Under the pieces are notes generated by a model that was not told the DNA's origin, made no database searches, and saw only the letters and a program-made list of their open reading frames with translations. This document shows positions 31,187 through 39,258 of a DNA stretch of 43,953 nt, piece after piece. The DNA is from a virus. The number at the start of each line of letters is the position of its first letter. The stretch's first letter is position 1. A program made the position numbers and the translations under genes. The DNA lies in IMG/VR virus record IMGVR_UViG_3300035660_001145, positions 1 to 43,953 of that record; one strand, given 5' to 3'.

Positions 31187-32059
31187 ATGCCAGCGAGAAA
31201 TTGCAAGACCAGACCGGTTTCCTGGAAAACCCACCGCAACAAAGCTTTAGCCGATGCCGTAGTGAAAATGGGTAAATATTATAAAGATTTTAAAAAGGGA
31301 TTCATTGTCTGGCCCGTTTGGATAGGGTTTCTTACACATAGGGACAATGTTGGATATTTTGACGGCGCCGCGGGGATAGTGCGGGATAATTTCTTCCCGC
31401 ACTTTACCGGAGATAGCGGTTATCCGGAAGTGACTTCCGATGAAGTGAAGGTCATCAGAGACATTCTGGCAGAGGTAGGGTTGATAATTAAATACCAGAT
31501 AAATGGCATTGAATATGTCCTTGTTCCAAAGGTAAGTAACTGGTCCCGGATCATAGGCAACATATCAGATAAGACAGATTTTCCCATTCCCCCGAAAGAT
31601 GTTATTACGGCGTGGGAACAACGTTTTAACGAAGTATATACACCGTTAATACGCCGTATAGACGATGTACCGCCTGAAAGTAAAAGTAAAAGTAAAATAG
31701 AAATAGAAATAAATACATATATGGATTATTTTAATTTAAAAACCAAAAAGAATCTTAACCTTACCCCGGAACGTAAATTAATAATCCAACAACGCTTCCT
31801 TGAGGGCAGAACCATAGAAGAACTAAAACGCGCGGTAGATAATTTTGTCGCGGACGATTGGCCGGAGAGACATAAGTTCACAGATATAGTCTATTGCATA
31901 GGTATACGCAATAAAGTTGATAATCTTGATAAATGGCTAAATTCTAAAAGAAAGCCCATGAAGCTCCAACCCCAGCCCAAAAAAGATTGTACGGTATGTG
32001 GTGGTTCCGGCAAGGTTCTGGAGGGCCAGCAAAAAGGAGCAAAATGTTTTTGTTTTTAG
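31187..32059 (+). CDS. Replication initiation protein (DnaD/O-like) with zinc finger
   Basis: This 290-residue protein has an N-terminal winged-helix-like region (about 25-115: VWIGFLTHRDNVGYFDGAAG, DEVKVIRDILAEVGLI), a linker rich in Lys and Ser, and the conserved phage C-terminal replication domain (NLTPERKLIIQQRFLEGRTI, FTDIVYCIGIRNKVDNLDKW at about 185-248). It ends in a zinc-finger-like CTVCGGSGK...KCFCF. This layout fits phage replisome organisers that load helicase at the origin. No helicase or polymerase gene is visible, so host enzymes would be used. Confidence 0.7.
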   Translation: MPARNCKTRPVSWKTHRNKALADAVVKMGKYYKDFKKGFIVWPVWIGFLTHRDNVGYFDGAAGIVRDNFFPHFTGDSGYPEVTSDEVKVIRDILAEVGLIIKYQINGIEYVLVPKVSNWSRIIGNISDKTDFPIPPKDVITAWEQRFNEVYTPLIRRIDDVPPESKSKSKIEIEINTYMDYFNLKTKKNLNLTPERKLIIQQRFLEGRTIEELKRAVDNFVADDWPERHKFTDIVYCIGIRNKVDNLDKWLNSKRKPMKLQPQPKKDCTVCGGSGKVLEGQQKGAKCFCF

Positions 32060-32100
32060 ATTTAATAAATATGGATTAACTGCGGAGATAGGAAGGTAGC

Positions 32101-32367
32101 ATGGAACGACTTTTCATGGAAACCACCAGTCATCAATTATTATGTTTACGTTATAAAAGACCGCGCACAGATTTAAGGCCGCAAGCTAAGCGGATTGCCT
32201 GGCGCCAAATTTTACGCTGGATTGAAGCGCAGATGGCCTTTGCCCGAACCGGTATGGTAAAAATCCAGGAAGTTTTTATGCCCTATATTCAGGTATCAAT
32301 AACCGGCCAGACCTTATATGAAAGATTTGAACAAAAAGGTTTGACGGCTTTGGAAGATAAGAGGTAA
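32101..32367 (+). CDS. Conserved phage hypothetical protein
   Basis: This 88-residue protein has the pattern AWRQILRWIEAQMAFARTGM then VQ-like EVFMPYIQVSITGQTLYERF, which I recall from many small phage early proteins of unknown role. It is basic at its N-terminus and helical. It follows the replication gene by 41 bases behind a GGAAGGTAGC site. No catalytic motif is visible. Confidence 0.55.
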   Translation: MERLFMETTSHQLLCLRYKRPRTDLRPQAKRIAWRQILRWIEAQMAFARTGMVKIQEVFMPYIQVSITGQTLYERFEQKGLTALEDKR

Positions 32368-32369
32368 TT

Positions 32370-32768
32370 ATGCATAAAAGTACCTATTTCATGATCTTAA
32401 TAAGTCTATTCATTCTCTCAGTCCCAGCCTACCCAAATACTAAACAAATTCAAATTGGTTATGCCTCTTGGTATTCTTATGAATCCTGCAGAAAGGAGGG
32501 GACAAGTGGGCGTTTTACGGCAAGCGGAAAAAGGTTTAACGAAAATGATTATACGTGCGCTATTTGGGATAAGAAATTCGGCACGATGCTTAAAATTACA
32601 AATCTCAATTCAGGCGCTTCGATTCTGGTTGTGGTTACGGACAGGGGCCCCGCCAAGAGATTAGCGCGGCAGGGCCGCATTATAGATTTAAGCAAAGCAG
32701 CATTCGCGAAGGTCGCGGATTTACGGACCGGGATAATTAAGGTTAAAGTGGAGGAGATAGATGAATAA
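32370..32768 (+). CDS. Exported RlpA-like lytic transglycosylase, endolysin candidate
   Basis: This 132-residue protein has a signal peptide (about 1-22, hydrophobic FMILISLFILSVPAYP) and a complete double-psi barrel: GYASWYSYESC at the start, GRFTASGKRF, then VTDRGP at about 89-94 and IIDLSKAAFAKVA. These are the motifs of RlpA, which cuts peptidoglycan glycan strands. Phages do not usually use RlpA domains as lysins, and it lies in the early region away from the holins. It may be the lysis enzyme, or may remodel the wall in infection. Additional cysteines could form a disulfide. Confidence 0.75.
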   Translation: MHKSTYFMILISLFILSVPAYPNTKQIQIGYASWYSYESCRKEGTSGRFTASGKRFNENDYTCAIWDKKFGTMLKITNLNSGASILVVVTDRGPAKRLARQGRIIDLSKAAFAKVADLRTGIIKVKVEEIDE

Positions 32769-33078
32769 ATTAACAGATGCACAGAAAGAGCAGGCAAGGT
32801 CAATGTTTAAAGACGGAAAGAGGAGTAAGGAAATCATAGACTTTTTTAAGGAGACTTACAAGATTAGATTGGGCTCCTCCACGTTATCTTATATTCTTCA
32901 TGGCCGGAAGAAAGACCGCAAATTGAGCATTAAAAGAAGAATACCCGCGCATAAAGAAAAGATATTAAAACCAGCGGAAAATAACGATGAATTTGTTTTT
33001 CATGTTAGGGAGGCCTTTTCAGCCTTTAAGAAAAGATTTTTAAGGGAAGTAGAAACCACTATTGAAACCATAAAATAA
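32761..33078 (+). CDS. Helix-turn-helix-like small protein
   Basis: This 105-residue very basic protein has an N-terminal resolvase-like HTH pattern (DAQKEQARSMFKDGKRSKEI then IRLGSSTLSYILHGRKK). The C-terminal half is helical (HVREAFSAFKKRFLREVETT). Its ATG overlaps the end of the RlpA-like gene and the gene GGAGGAGATAG supplies a ribosome site. Probably a DNA-binding protein of the early operon; no precise family. Confidence 0.5.
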   Translation: MNKLTDAQKEQARSMFKDGKRSKEIIDFFKETYKIRLGSSTLSYILHGRKKDRKLSIKRRIPAHKEKILKPAENNDEFVFHVREAFSAFKKRFLREVETTIETIK

Positions 33079-33131
33079 TTAAAGTTTGGGACCATGCGCG
33101 CACAGGCCCAGCAAAGAAAGGCAGGTGATAA

Positions 33132-33338
33132 ATGGCAACGTACCGCTACATCCGGGCATCCGGAATCAGGGCGCTAGTCAAAGAAAATAAAAAGCGCTGC
33201 GGTGCAGGATTCCTCAATGAATTTGATAAATTCATCTATGAGAAAATCCTGAGTGCCGTCAAACAGTTCAATGGGCACCGCGCAACGCTTGATAATACAG
33301 TAGCCAAGCTGGTGTTGGGGGAGATTAAGATAAGATAG
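33132..33338 (+). CDS. Small basic protein, possible histone-fold
   Basis: This 68-residue protein has a helix-loop-helix pattern that resembles bacterial and archaeal histones: a short helix (SGIRALVKENKKRCG), a long middle helix (FLNEFDKFIYEKILSAVKQF) and a basic turn followed by a short helix (NGHRATLDNTVAKLVLG). The NGHRATL turn resembles the GRKT loop of histones. It lies between a HTH protein and ParB. The histone fold is an inference that needs a structure prediction; otherwise it is a small basic DNA-associated protein. Confidence 0.45.
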   Translation: MATYRYIRASGIRALVKENKKRCGAGFLNEFDKFIYEKILSAVKQFNGHRATLDNTVAKLVLGEIKIR

Positions 33339-33347
33339 GAGGAGGAT

Positions 33348-34877
33348 ATGGAAGAGATAAAATTGGTCCAGTTAAAGGAAGCACAACACAACGCGCGCAG
33401 GACATTCGATGAGGCAAAACTTAAAGAACTGGCGGCCTCGATAAAAGAAAAAGGTGTGCTTCAGGCAATCATAGTCAGGCCGTCGAACGGAAAATATGAG
33501 ATAGTCTGCGGTTCGCGCAGGTTCCGTGCTGCAGTAATCGCCGGCCTATCCTCGATTCCGGTGATTATAAAGGATTATGACGATAAACAGGCCCTGGAAT
33601 GCCAGGTTATCGAGAACTTGCAGCGCGAAGATATCCACCCGCTTGAAGAAGCCGAAGGCTATGAAGTTTTAATGAAGAAACACGGCCATAAATCCGCAGA
33701 TGATATCGCCGCCAAGATCGGAAAATCCAAAGCCTATGTCTATGAGCGCCTGAAACTCTGCGAGTTGATACCGGAGAATCGCAAACTTTTTTACGAAGGA
33801 AAATTTTCCCCATCTACAGCTCTCCTGGTGGCCCGGGTGCCGGCGCACCTGCAGAAAGAAGCCGGTAGTAAAGTTGCGCATGGAAAATACCGCGGGGATG
33901 AGCCAATGAGTTTCCGCATAGCCAAGGAATATATCCACAAGCATTTCATGTTGCAACTAAAAGAGGCCCAGTTTGATACAAAAGAAAAAGGCTTGGCCGG
34001 TAAAAGTTCTTGCATCGAATGCAACAAACGTACCGGAACACAGAAAGAGCTTTTTAAAGACGTTTCCAGTGCAGACGTCTGCACTGATCCGGGGTGCTTC
34101 GAGGCCAAGAAAAATGCGCACACGCAACGCGCGATTGCAAAATTTAAAGAGCAAGGCAAAGAAGTCGTCTCCCAGGATGAAGCTAAAAAGCTCTTCAAGT
34201 ATGAGAATGATGAATCCCCGGATAATAAATTCATCAATATCGATAAAGAACATTATTATAGGGGACAATACCTGAAACTTCGTCCGATTGTCAAATCCTG
34301 TAAAGATATCAAGACTACTTTCGCCGTGCAACCATTTTCCGGAAAGATTATTGAAATGATAAACAACACGGACCTGCCCAAAATATTTAAAAAAGCAGGA
34401 ATAAAAGACAGGGATTCGTCAGGATCATCCGGAGCAAACGCCGCGGTTGAACGTAGGAAGGAACGCGTCCGTAAAGCCACAGTCGGGAAAATATGTGCGG
34501 CAATAGTCGAAAAGGTTAATGCGGATAATAAATTATCATTTTTACGCTTATTCGCCGAGGCGGTTTTGAATGAGGCATGCTTTGATGCGCAACGGATGTT
34601 CATCCAGCGCAGGAACCCGGCCATCAAGGGGGATGCCATCCGGATAGAGGTCAAGAAAATTTTCCTTGCGCTTAAAGATGAGGAGCTTTTCGGTTTCTGT
34701 TTTGAAATACTTATATTAAATCACGCCTGGAGCACATGGGGCAGCCAATATGGCCCAATCACTCCTAAGGTCTGTAAACATTATAAGATCGATACCGCAA
34801 AGCTTAGGGCTCAGGTGGAAGCCGAATTCAAGGCCAAAAAACAGAAGAAACCGGTTAAGAAGGAACTGACGAAGTGA
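33348..34877 (+). CDS. ParB-like CTPase/nuclease-domain protein with zinc-finger middle
   Basis: This 509-residue protein starts with a ParB/Spo0J domain (about 1-170): NARRTFDEAKLKELAASIKE, GSRRFRAA at about 55-62 (the CTP-binding motif, with Ser for Glu), ENLQREDIHPLEEAEGY and a HTH (DDIAAKIGKSKAYVYERLKL). The middle part has CIECNKRTG...CTDPGCFEAKK, a likely zinc site. The C-terminal 200 residues are unlike chromosomal ParB and are not recognised. There is no ParA beside it, so plasmid-like partition is unlikely; similar phage proteins lie in replication regions. AGGAGGAGGATATG marks the start. Confidence 0.8.
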   Translation: MEEIKLVQLKEAQHNARRTFDEAKLKELAASIKEKGVLQAIIVRPSNGKYEIVCGSRRFRAAVIAGLSSIPVIIKDYDDKQALECQVIENLQREDIHPLEEAEGYEVLMKKHGHKSADDIAAKIGKSKAYVYERLKLCELIPENRKLFYEGKFSPSTALLVARVPAHLQKEAGSKVAHGKYRGDEPMSFRIAKEYIHKHFMLQLKEAQFDTKEKGLAGKSSCIECNKRTGTQKELFKDVSSADVCTDPGCFEAKKNAHTQRAIAKFKEQGKEVVSQDEAKKLFKYENDESPDNKFINIDKEHYYRGQYLKLRPIVKSCKDIKTTFAVQPFSGKIIEMINNTDLPKIFKKAGIKDRDSSGSSGANAAVERRKERVRKATVGKICAAIVEKVNADNKLSFLRLFAEAVLNEACFDAQRMFIQRRNPAIKGDAIRIEVKKIFLALKDEELFGFCFEILILNHAWSTWGSQYGPITPKVCKHYKIDTAKLRAQVEAEFKAKKQKKPVKKELTK

Positions 34878-35008
34878 GAAGAAAAGCCGACGTTGAATTA
34901 TGCTCGATGTGCAAATCAGCTCATCCCTGGTGTAAAAAGTGTTGTCGTAAATGTAAGAACGAATGTAATGCGGCACAAAACTGCTATATCCAGGAGGCTA
35001 AACGATGA
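34874..35008 (+). CDS. Cysteine-rich 44-residue protein (GTG start)
   Basis: A GTG overlapping the ParB stop (GTGA) opens a frame of 44 residues with eight cysteines: ELCSMCKSAHPWCKKCC, then CKNECNAAQNC. It ends overlapping the next ATG (ATGA). Similar very small Cys-rich proteins occur in phage early operons and are probably zinc-binding. The frame is supported by both overlaps and its composition. Confidence 0.6.
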   Translation: MRRKADVELCSMCKSAHPWCKKCCRKCKNECNAAQNCYIQEAKR

Positions 35009-35217
35009 GGCTTGTGCTTAAGACCAAGAATGGAACGCTATATCGATTGACCGATCCGGAGGCGGCCGTTACGCCTGATGAATGGTCGCGAGTGATGAAT
35101 TTGCTCGAGCAAATTACGGATATCGCAAATAAATATAAAGTAAGTTTGTTTGAGCTTCTTTTATGTATGAATGAACAAATAGACCAACAGGGGGGGGAAG
35201 GAGAACATGGAAAATAA
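35005..35217 (+). CDS. Small hypothetical protein
   Basis: This 70-residue protein has CCAGGAGG as ribosome site. It begins with a beta hairpin (MRLVLKTKNGTLYRLTD) and continues in a long helix (EWSRVMNLLEQITDIANKYK). The product ends in a glycine/glutamate-rich tail that contains the ribosome site of the next small ORF. Not recognised. Confidence 0.5.
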   Translation: MRLVLKTKNGTLYRLTDPEAAVTPDEWSRVMNLLEQITDIANKYKVSLFELLLCMNEQIDQQGGEGEHGK

Positions 35218-35329
35218 AATCAAAAGCATCATCGCTAAAGTAAAATAATCCCAGCGCTCGCCAGCTGGAACGACCGATAAACAATGCTTTAATCTCGGCC
35301 AGCTGGCGGCCTGGCAAAAAGGAGGATAA
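35207..35329 (+). pseudogene. Small ORF split by an in-frame TAA
   Basis: An ATG with a GGGAAGGAGAAC site opens a frame of 13 residues (MENKIKSIIAKVK) to a TAA at 35246-35248. The same frame continues open for 26 more codons, reading SQRSPAGTTDKQCFNLGQLA and ending at TAA 35327-35329, right at the next gene's ribosome site. The continuation looks like protein, so this is probably a 40-residue gene broken by a nonsense change, or read through at low level. TAA ends many other genes here, so a changed code is unlikely. A CGCCAGCTGG/CCAGCTGGCG inverted repeat lies within it (about 35259-35308). Confidence 0.5.
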
Positions 35330-35333
35330 AAAG

Positions 35334-35558
35334 ATGGCAAAAAAAGAGAAGCAGCAAGAATTGCCCGGCATGCCGGAGTCACCTTTGGAAAAGAAGGCAG
35401 AGGAATACCTGAGGAAGAAAGAAGAACTCGAAAACCAGAGGGACGAGCTCATAAAAGAATTCATCAAATCCGGAAAGACCTCAATCAAAATATCCGGACA
35501 TATCATAAAATATCGACACAAAGAAATAAATCAGATCATAGTAAAAACCGAGGATTAA
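35334..35558 (+). CDS. Small coiled-coil protein
   Basis: This 74-residue protein has AAAAAGGAGGATAAAAAG as ribosome site. After a basic start (MAKKEKQQELPGMPES) it forms a charged coiled coil (KKAEEYLRKKEELENQRDEL) and ends in a small strand pair (SIKISGHIIKYRHKE). It is a common kind of early phage protein without known function. It is the last gene before the glycosyltransferase cassette, with only 3 bases between. Confidence 0.5.
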   Translation: MAKKEKQQELPGMPESPLEKKAEEYLRKKEELENQRDELIKEFIKSGKTSIKISGHIIKYRHKEINQIIVKTED

Positions 35559-35561
35559 AGA

Positions 35562-36188
35562 ATGACCAACGACATCTGGGGTATCTGCTGTCCGGGGCCA
35601 TCCCTTGCGCTCTATCAGATCCAAAAACTTATTTCTCTGGATAATCCTTTCTGCCTTATCGCGGTCAATAGCGCCATCCTCCTGGTAGATTTTAATTTCG
35701 ATTATTGGGCCGTCCAGGATATTGAAGTCTTTGAGACTGTCCTTAAGAAAGTGGATCCTCACAACATCCCAAAACTCTATTCAACCCGGCTTTGGGTCCC
35801 CAGCCGGTGGCTAACCGACATCCCCGCGCATTACGATCCTTTGAACTATCACTTCCAGGCCTTTTATAAAGAGACTTTTCCTGCAGATTCAAACGAAGAT
35901 TTTAACAAAATTGCGCCTTTCGCTCACCACATCATCTGGAGGGAATATACTACATTTACCGCTATCGCCCTGGCAATCATAAACGGCGCAAAAGACATCC
36001 GGCTCTATGGTGCGGATATGGCCGGCAAAGGATACTTCATAGAAGGAGTGGAAAACTACCGCACCCGCCTTGACGAAAAGCGCTGGAGCAATGAGCACCA
36101 TTGGTTCGAATGCTTGGTAAGCGAATGCGCTGCGCGTGGAATCATCTTAACCCGGGTAGGAACCAACAATAGAGGAGATTCTCAATGA
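35562..36188 (+). CDS. DUF115/MptE-like protein, first gene of glycan cassette
   Basis: This 208-residue protein has a Rossmann-type start with a GPSL motif (CCPGPSLALYQI at about 9-20), as in the DUF115/MptE-like family found with surface-glycan genes, and later IALAIINGAKDIRLYGADMA. In bacteria such proteins are linked to flagellin or polysaccharide modification; the archaeal MptE is a pterin pyrophosphokinase. The stop overlaps the next ATG, so it is made with the large transferase. Enzyme activity is not predictable; a nucleotide-sugar or polyprenyl-linked role is the best guess. Confidence 0.65.
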   Translation: MTNDIWGICCPGPSLALYQIQKLISLDNPFCLIAVNSAILLVDFNFDYWAVQDIEVFETVLKKVDPHNIPKLYSTRLWVPSRWLTDIPAHYDPLNYHFQAFYKETFPADSNEDFNKIAPFAHHIIWREYTTFTAIALAIINGAKDIRLYGADMAGKGYFIEGVENYRTRLDEKRWSNEHHWFECLVSECAARGIILTRVGTNNRGDSQ

Positions 36189-38218
36189 TGGACATCATCA
36201 TCCCAACCTGTAAAAAAGAAAGTGAGATAACGCCTCTTTTAGAAGAAATCAAACTAACCGCCACGGGTAATTATCAGATCATCATCGCCTCTGATTCCTT
36301 AAAAAGTGCTTCTCAAAACCGCAACATCGGCCTCAACAAAGCCACATCTGATTTCCTGATCATGATTGATGATGATATCAGGGGCCTACCTGACGGATGG
36401 AACGAAACCCTGGTTAGTTATCTTAAGAAAGATAACTCCATAGCTATAGTTTCCGCCCGCCTCATGAACACTGTCGGTACACCCGGGCCTATGGTCGGAA
36501 ATAACCACAACCTTTCGCCCGAAGTCATAGAAGTAGACGAACTTCCAACAGCCTGTATAGCCTTTCGCCGGTCAGGGATCCGCTTTGACGAGAACTTCCG
36601 CGGCAGCGGCTTTGAAGACAATGATTTCTGCAAACAGATGCCCGGGACTTTCATCATCACGAATGCGGTCAAAGTAACCCATATCAATGAAGCAAAAAAT
36701 CAGGGTGGAGAGAACTGGCTCTTTAATGAAGTTTATTACAAGGCTAAATGGATGGAAATAATTGCCTTTTATAAAACTTTTGACGGGGAGGAATTTGCCG
36801 AGGCAAGCATCAAAGCCATTTATCCGCACGTAACAAATATCCTCATGCTCCATTCCGGCATAAATTGGCTTGGAGAAAAAGGAGACAATAAAGTTAAAGC
36901 CGCCATCCAGAACTTTATCGATAAAGGTGGCGACCCGCAACAAAAGATCATCCAGGTCGATTATAATTCTTCTTCCCAATCCGAACAATACAAATTCGGA
37001 TTTGAATATATCAGGGATAAAATCAAGACCAAGAAAGAATGGTATATCCTTATCCTGGATTGCGATGAAATATGGGAAGAGCGCGACCTCAAACGCCTTA
37101 AATTCGAAGCGATTAAAGACAAAATTCATAATGTCTTCACATGCTCCCTGTATACTTACATCAAGCAACTCTTCTATAGAATTGATCCCCCTGAAATGCT
37201 GCACCCTATCGTCCTAGTTGCCGGCCATAAGACCCAATCAATGGAAGGGATTCGGGGTAATAAACTTATACCTTTTAACCGCCGCGACTTTCCTGAAATC
37301 TTTCTTCATCACTTTACCTATGTCCGTAAGGACTTCGAAGCCATCAAACGCAAGTTTTTCCAGACTAAGCAAGCCGAACTTAATCCCCCCATGCGCGAAG
37401 ACTGGCTGGAAACAATCTGGCCCAAGATACCTAATGTTACCAATTTCCATCCCTCCAAGAGTTATGAACATAGCTGGCAGCAGCTTACAGTAGTAACCAA
37501 AGACCAACTTCCGGAAGCAATCCGCGGCCTTAGCTTTTTGGAAAATAAGAAATGGAAAGATATCGTCAAAACCATCCATCCAGACGAATGCGTAGAAGTG
37601 CCGGATATGCAAGTATACCAGCAGAATAAAGAATATTTCATTCAGCAAGGCTTTACGGAGGATATCCTGCGCGAGTTCTTTCCTATCCTTGAACAATCAA
37701 TCTGGTCAACTTTCCAGCTTTTTATGCTCGCTCGCCGTTTCAAAGCAGGCGGCCGCATCGTAGAAATCGGCAGCGGCCAGGGCGGCTCTATCTGTACCAT
37801 GGGCCTGGGCGTTGATAGAAATCCCGCTGTCGAACTTATCAGTATAGATAAATTCCAGCCCTATGATGAAAAGACCCATGCCGGCTGGATGTTTAATGTT
37901 AATCGTTTCAGTTATAAAAAATTCGTTTATAATCTCGAAACTCGTAATATCAAAGCCCGCAATATTTTTAAATGGAGCTTTGAAGCCGTAGGCGATATCG
38001 AAGATAAAAGTTGCGACATGATCTTTATCGATGGCAACCACAGCTATCAAAGCGTCAAAGATGATATTAACTGGTATCTGCCCAAGATCAAAGAAGGCGG
38101 CATCATCTGCGGCCATGACTTTCATCCGCGCTTCCCCGGGGTGATGATCGCAGTAGAGGAAGCCTTTGGAAATAGTTTTGATGTAATGGACCAATCAAGC
38201 ATTTGGATTAAATTATAA
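36185..38218 (+). CDS. Tri-domain glycosyltransferase-glycosyltransferase-methyltransferase
   Basis: This 677-residue protein joins three enzyme-like parts. Residues 1-210 are a GT2 domain (MDIIIPTCKKESEITPLLEE, metal motif MIDDD at about 60-64). Residues about 215-440 are a second GT-A-like domain with ILDCDEIWEE at about 290-299. Residues about 515-677 are a class I methyltransferase with EIGSGQGGS near 526 and FIDGNHSYQSVKDDI near 615, of the type found in glycan-capping enzymes. A polymerase plus methyl-terminator, as in O-antigen synthesis, would fit such a fusion. It is cytoplasmic (no signal or membrane helix). Confidence 0.78.
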   Translation: MMDIIIPTCKKESEITPLLEEIKLTATGNYQIIIASDSLKSASQNRNIGLNKATSDFLIMIDDDIRGLPDGWNETLVSYLKKDNSIAIVSARLMNTVGTPGPMVGNNHNLSPEVIEVDELPTACIAFRRSGIRFDENFRGSGFEDNDFCKQMPGTFIITNAVKVTHINEAKNQGGENWLFNEVYYKAKWMEIIAFYKTFDGEEFAEASIKAIYPHVTNILMLHSGINWLGEKGDNKVKAAIQNFIDKGGDPQQKIIQVDYNSSSQSEQYKFGFEYIRDKIKTKKEWYILILDCDEIWEERDLKRLKFEAIKDKIHNVFTCSLYTYIKQLFYRIDPPEMLHPIVLVAGHKTQSMEGIRGNKLIPFNRRDFPEIFLHHFTYVRKDFEAIKRKFFQTKQAELNPPMREDWLETIWPKIPNVTNFHPSKSYEHSWQQLTVVTKDQLPEAIRGLSFLENKKWKDIVKTIHPDECVEVPDMQVYQQNKEYFIQQGFTEDILREFFPILEQSIWSTFQLFMLARRFKAGGRIVEIGSGQGGSICTMGLGVDRNPAVELISIDKFQPYDEKTHAGWMFNVNRFSYKKFVYNLETRNIKARNIFKWSFEAVGDIEDKSCDMIFIDGNHSYQSVKDDINWYLPKIKEGGIICGHDFHPRFPGVMIAVEEAFGNSFDVMDQSSIWIKL

Positions 38219-38229
38219 GGAATTTATAA

Positions 38230-39258
38230 ATGAACCCCTGTAACTGCGCCGGCATAAACGTCACCTGGTCCTGCAATGCCAGCTGCAAGCATTGCTTCTA
38301 CCGCCGCAATCCTAATCTGCACAAAAATATCCATAAACCCCTGCAGGAGATAATCAAAGAAATGCGCGAAGGCCTTTCTCGCGGAATAAATAGAATCGTT
38401 TTAATCGGAGAAGGCGAGCCAATGCTGCATCCGAAGATTAAGGAGATAATTATTGCCGCCGGAACTTGCGGGCTAAAAAGCAACATCATCACAAACGGCA
38501 CGATACCTATTAAAAATTATGAAGAACTTTTTAAACTCGGCCTGAATCATATACAAATATCTGCTCATGCAATAGGGGAAGCCCTTGATGAGATTATGGA
38601 ATACAAAGAAGCAGGCAAGAGACAGGGAGAGCTTATGACTTGGTTAAAGGAAAATAAGCTGCCATTTCGCGCTAATATTTCCCTACAGCAGTTAAATTAT
38701 AAACAGCTTCCCGAAACAACCCAGTATCTTATCGATAAAGGCGCCTTCCACATCGCGCTTTTAGGTTTCTTGCCGCACTATGAATGGAAGGATCATGTCG
38801 CGGAGATAGCTGTTCATCCTGAGGAACTAAGGCCTTATATAGAAAAAGCCGCGGAGTTATTAATCTCTTCAGGTGCCTACTTCACCATTCGTTATCATCC
38901 TATATGCCACCTAAGCCCTAAATACTGGAAACATGTAGTCAATGCTCGGTATGTCCTTTATGACCCCTGGGAATGGGATTACGGCCGATACCAGCCAAAC
39001 CCTGAAGCTGTCTGGCCGGCAGCCCTGGCAATGGGGGAAAGCACGGCCATTCAAGGGCAGCCATGTGAAGATTGCACAATGAAGCTTCATTGTGGAGGTT
39101 GGAATAGATATTATGTCGCAGCCTTCCAGGGGGCGGCACTAAAGACTATTCAAGAAATTCCCTTTGAGGGTCCAGGATTTAAACACCCGGGAACTTTTCA
39201 CGATATGAACCCGGCCAACAGCCTTAAAGGATATTGCGTAAATGGGAGGCCCGTCTAG
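38230..39258 (+). CDS. Radical SAM enzyme with SPASM/twitch-like C-terminus
   Basis: This 342-residue enzyme has the CX3CX2C motif (Cys15, Cys19, Cys22 in TWSCNASCKHCFYR) that binds the 4Fe-4S cluster for AdoMet cleavage, followed by VLIGEGEPMLHPKIKEI and SNIITNGT as AdoMet-binding strands. A C-terminal cysteine group (Cys279, Cys282, Cys288 in PCEDCTMKLHCGG, and one near the end) suggests an auxiliary cluster, as in SPASM enzymes acting on peptides, sugars or other large substrates. It lies between two glycosyltransferases. An AAGGAATTTATAA site precedes the ATG. The substrate is not visible. Confidence 0.85.
   Translation: MNPCNCAGINVTWSCNASCKHCFYRRNPNLHKNIHKPLQEIIKEMREGLSRGINRIVLIGEGEPMLHPKIKEIIIAAGTCGLKSNIITNGTIPIKNYEELFKLGLNHIQISAHAIGEALDEIMEYKEAGKRQGELMTWLKENKLPFRANISLQQLNYKQLPETTQYLIDKGAFHIALLGFLPHYEWKDHVAEIAVHPEELRPYIEKAAELLISSGAYFTIRYHPICHLSPKYWKHVVNARYVLYDPWEWDYGRYQPNPEAVWPAALAMGESTAIQGQPCEDCTMKLHCGGWNRYYVAAFQGAALKTIQEIPFEGPGFKHPGTFHDMNPANSLKGYCVNGRPV

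Noticed and set aside
33348-34877. Plasmid-like partition system (phage-plasmid)
   Set aside because: There is no ParA gene and no parS-like repeat cluster beside it, and an intact integrase and probable attP are present.
35246-35248. Reassigned TAA codon (alternative genetic code)
   Set aside because: TAA, TGA and TAG all end clear genes at the expected places throughout the window, so a single in-frame TAA is better explained by mutation.
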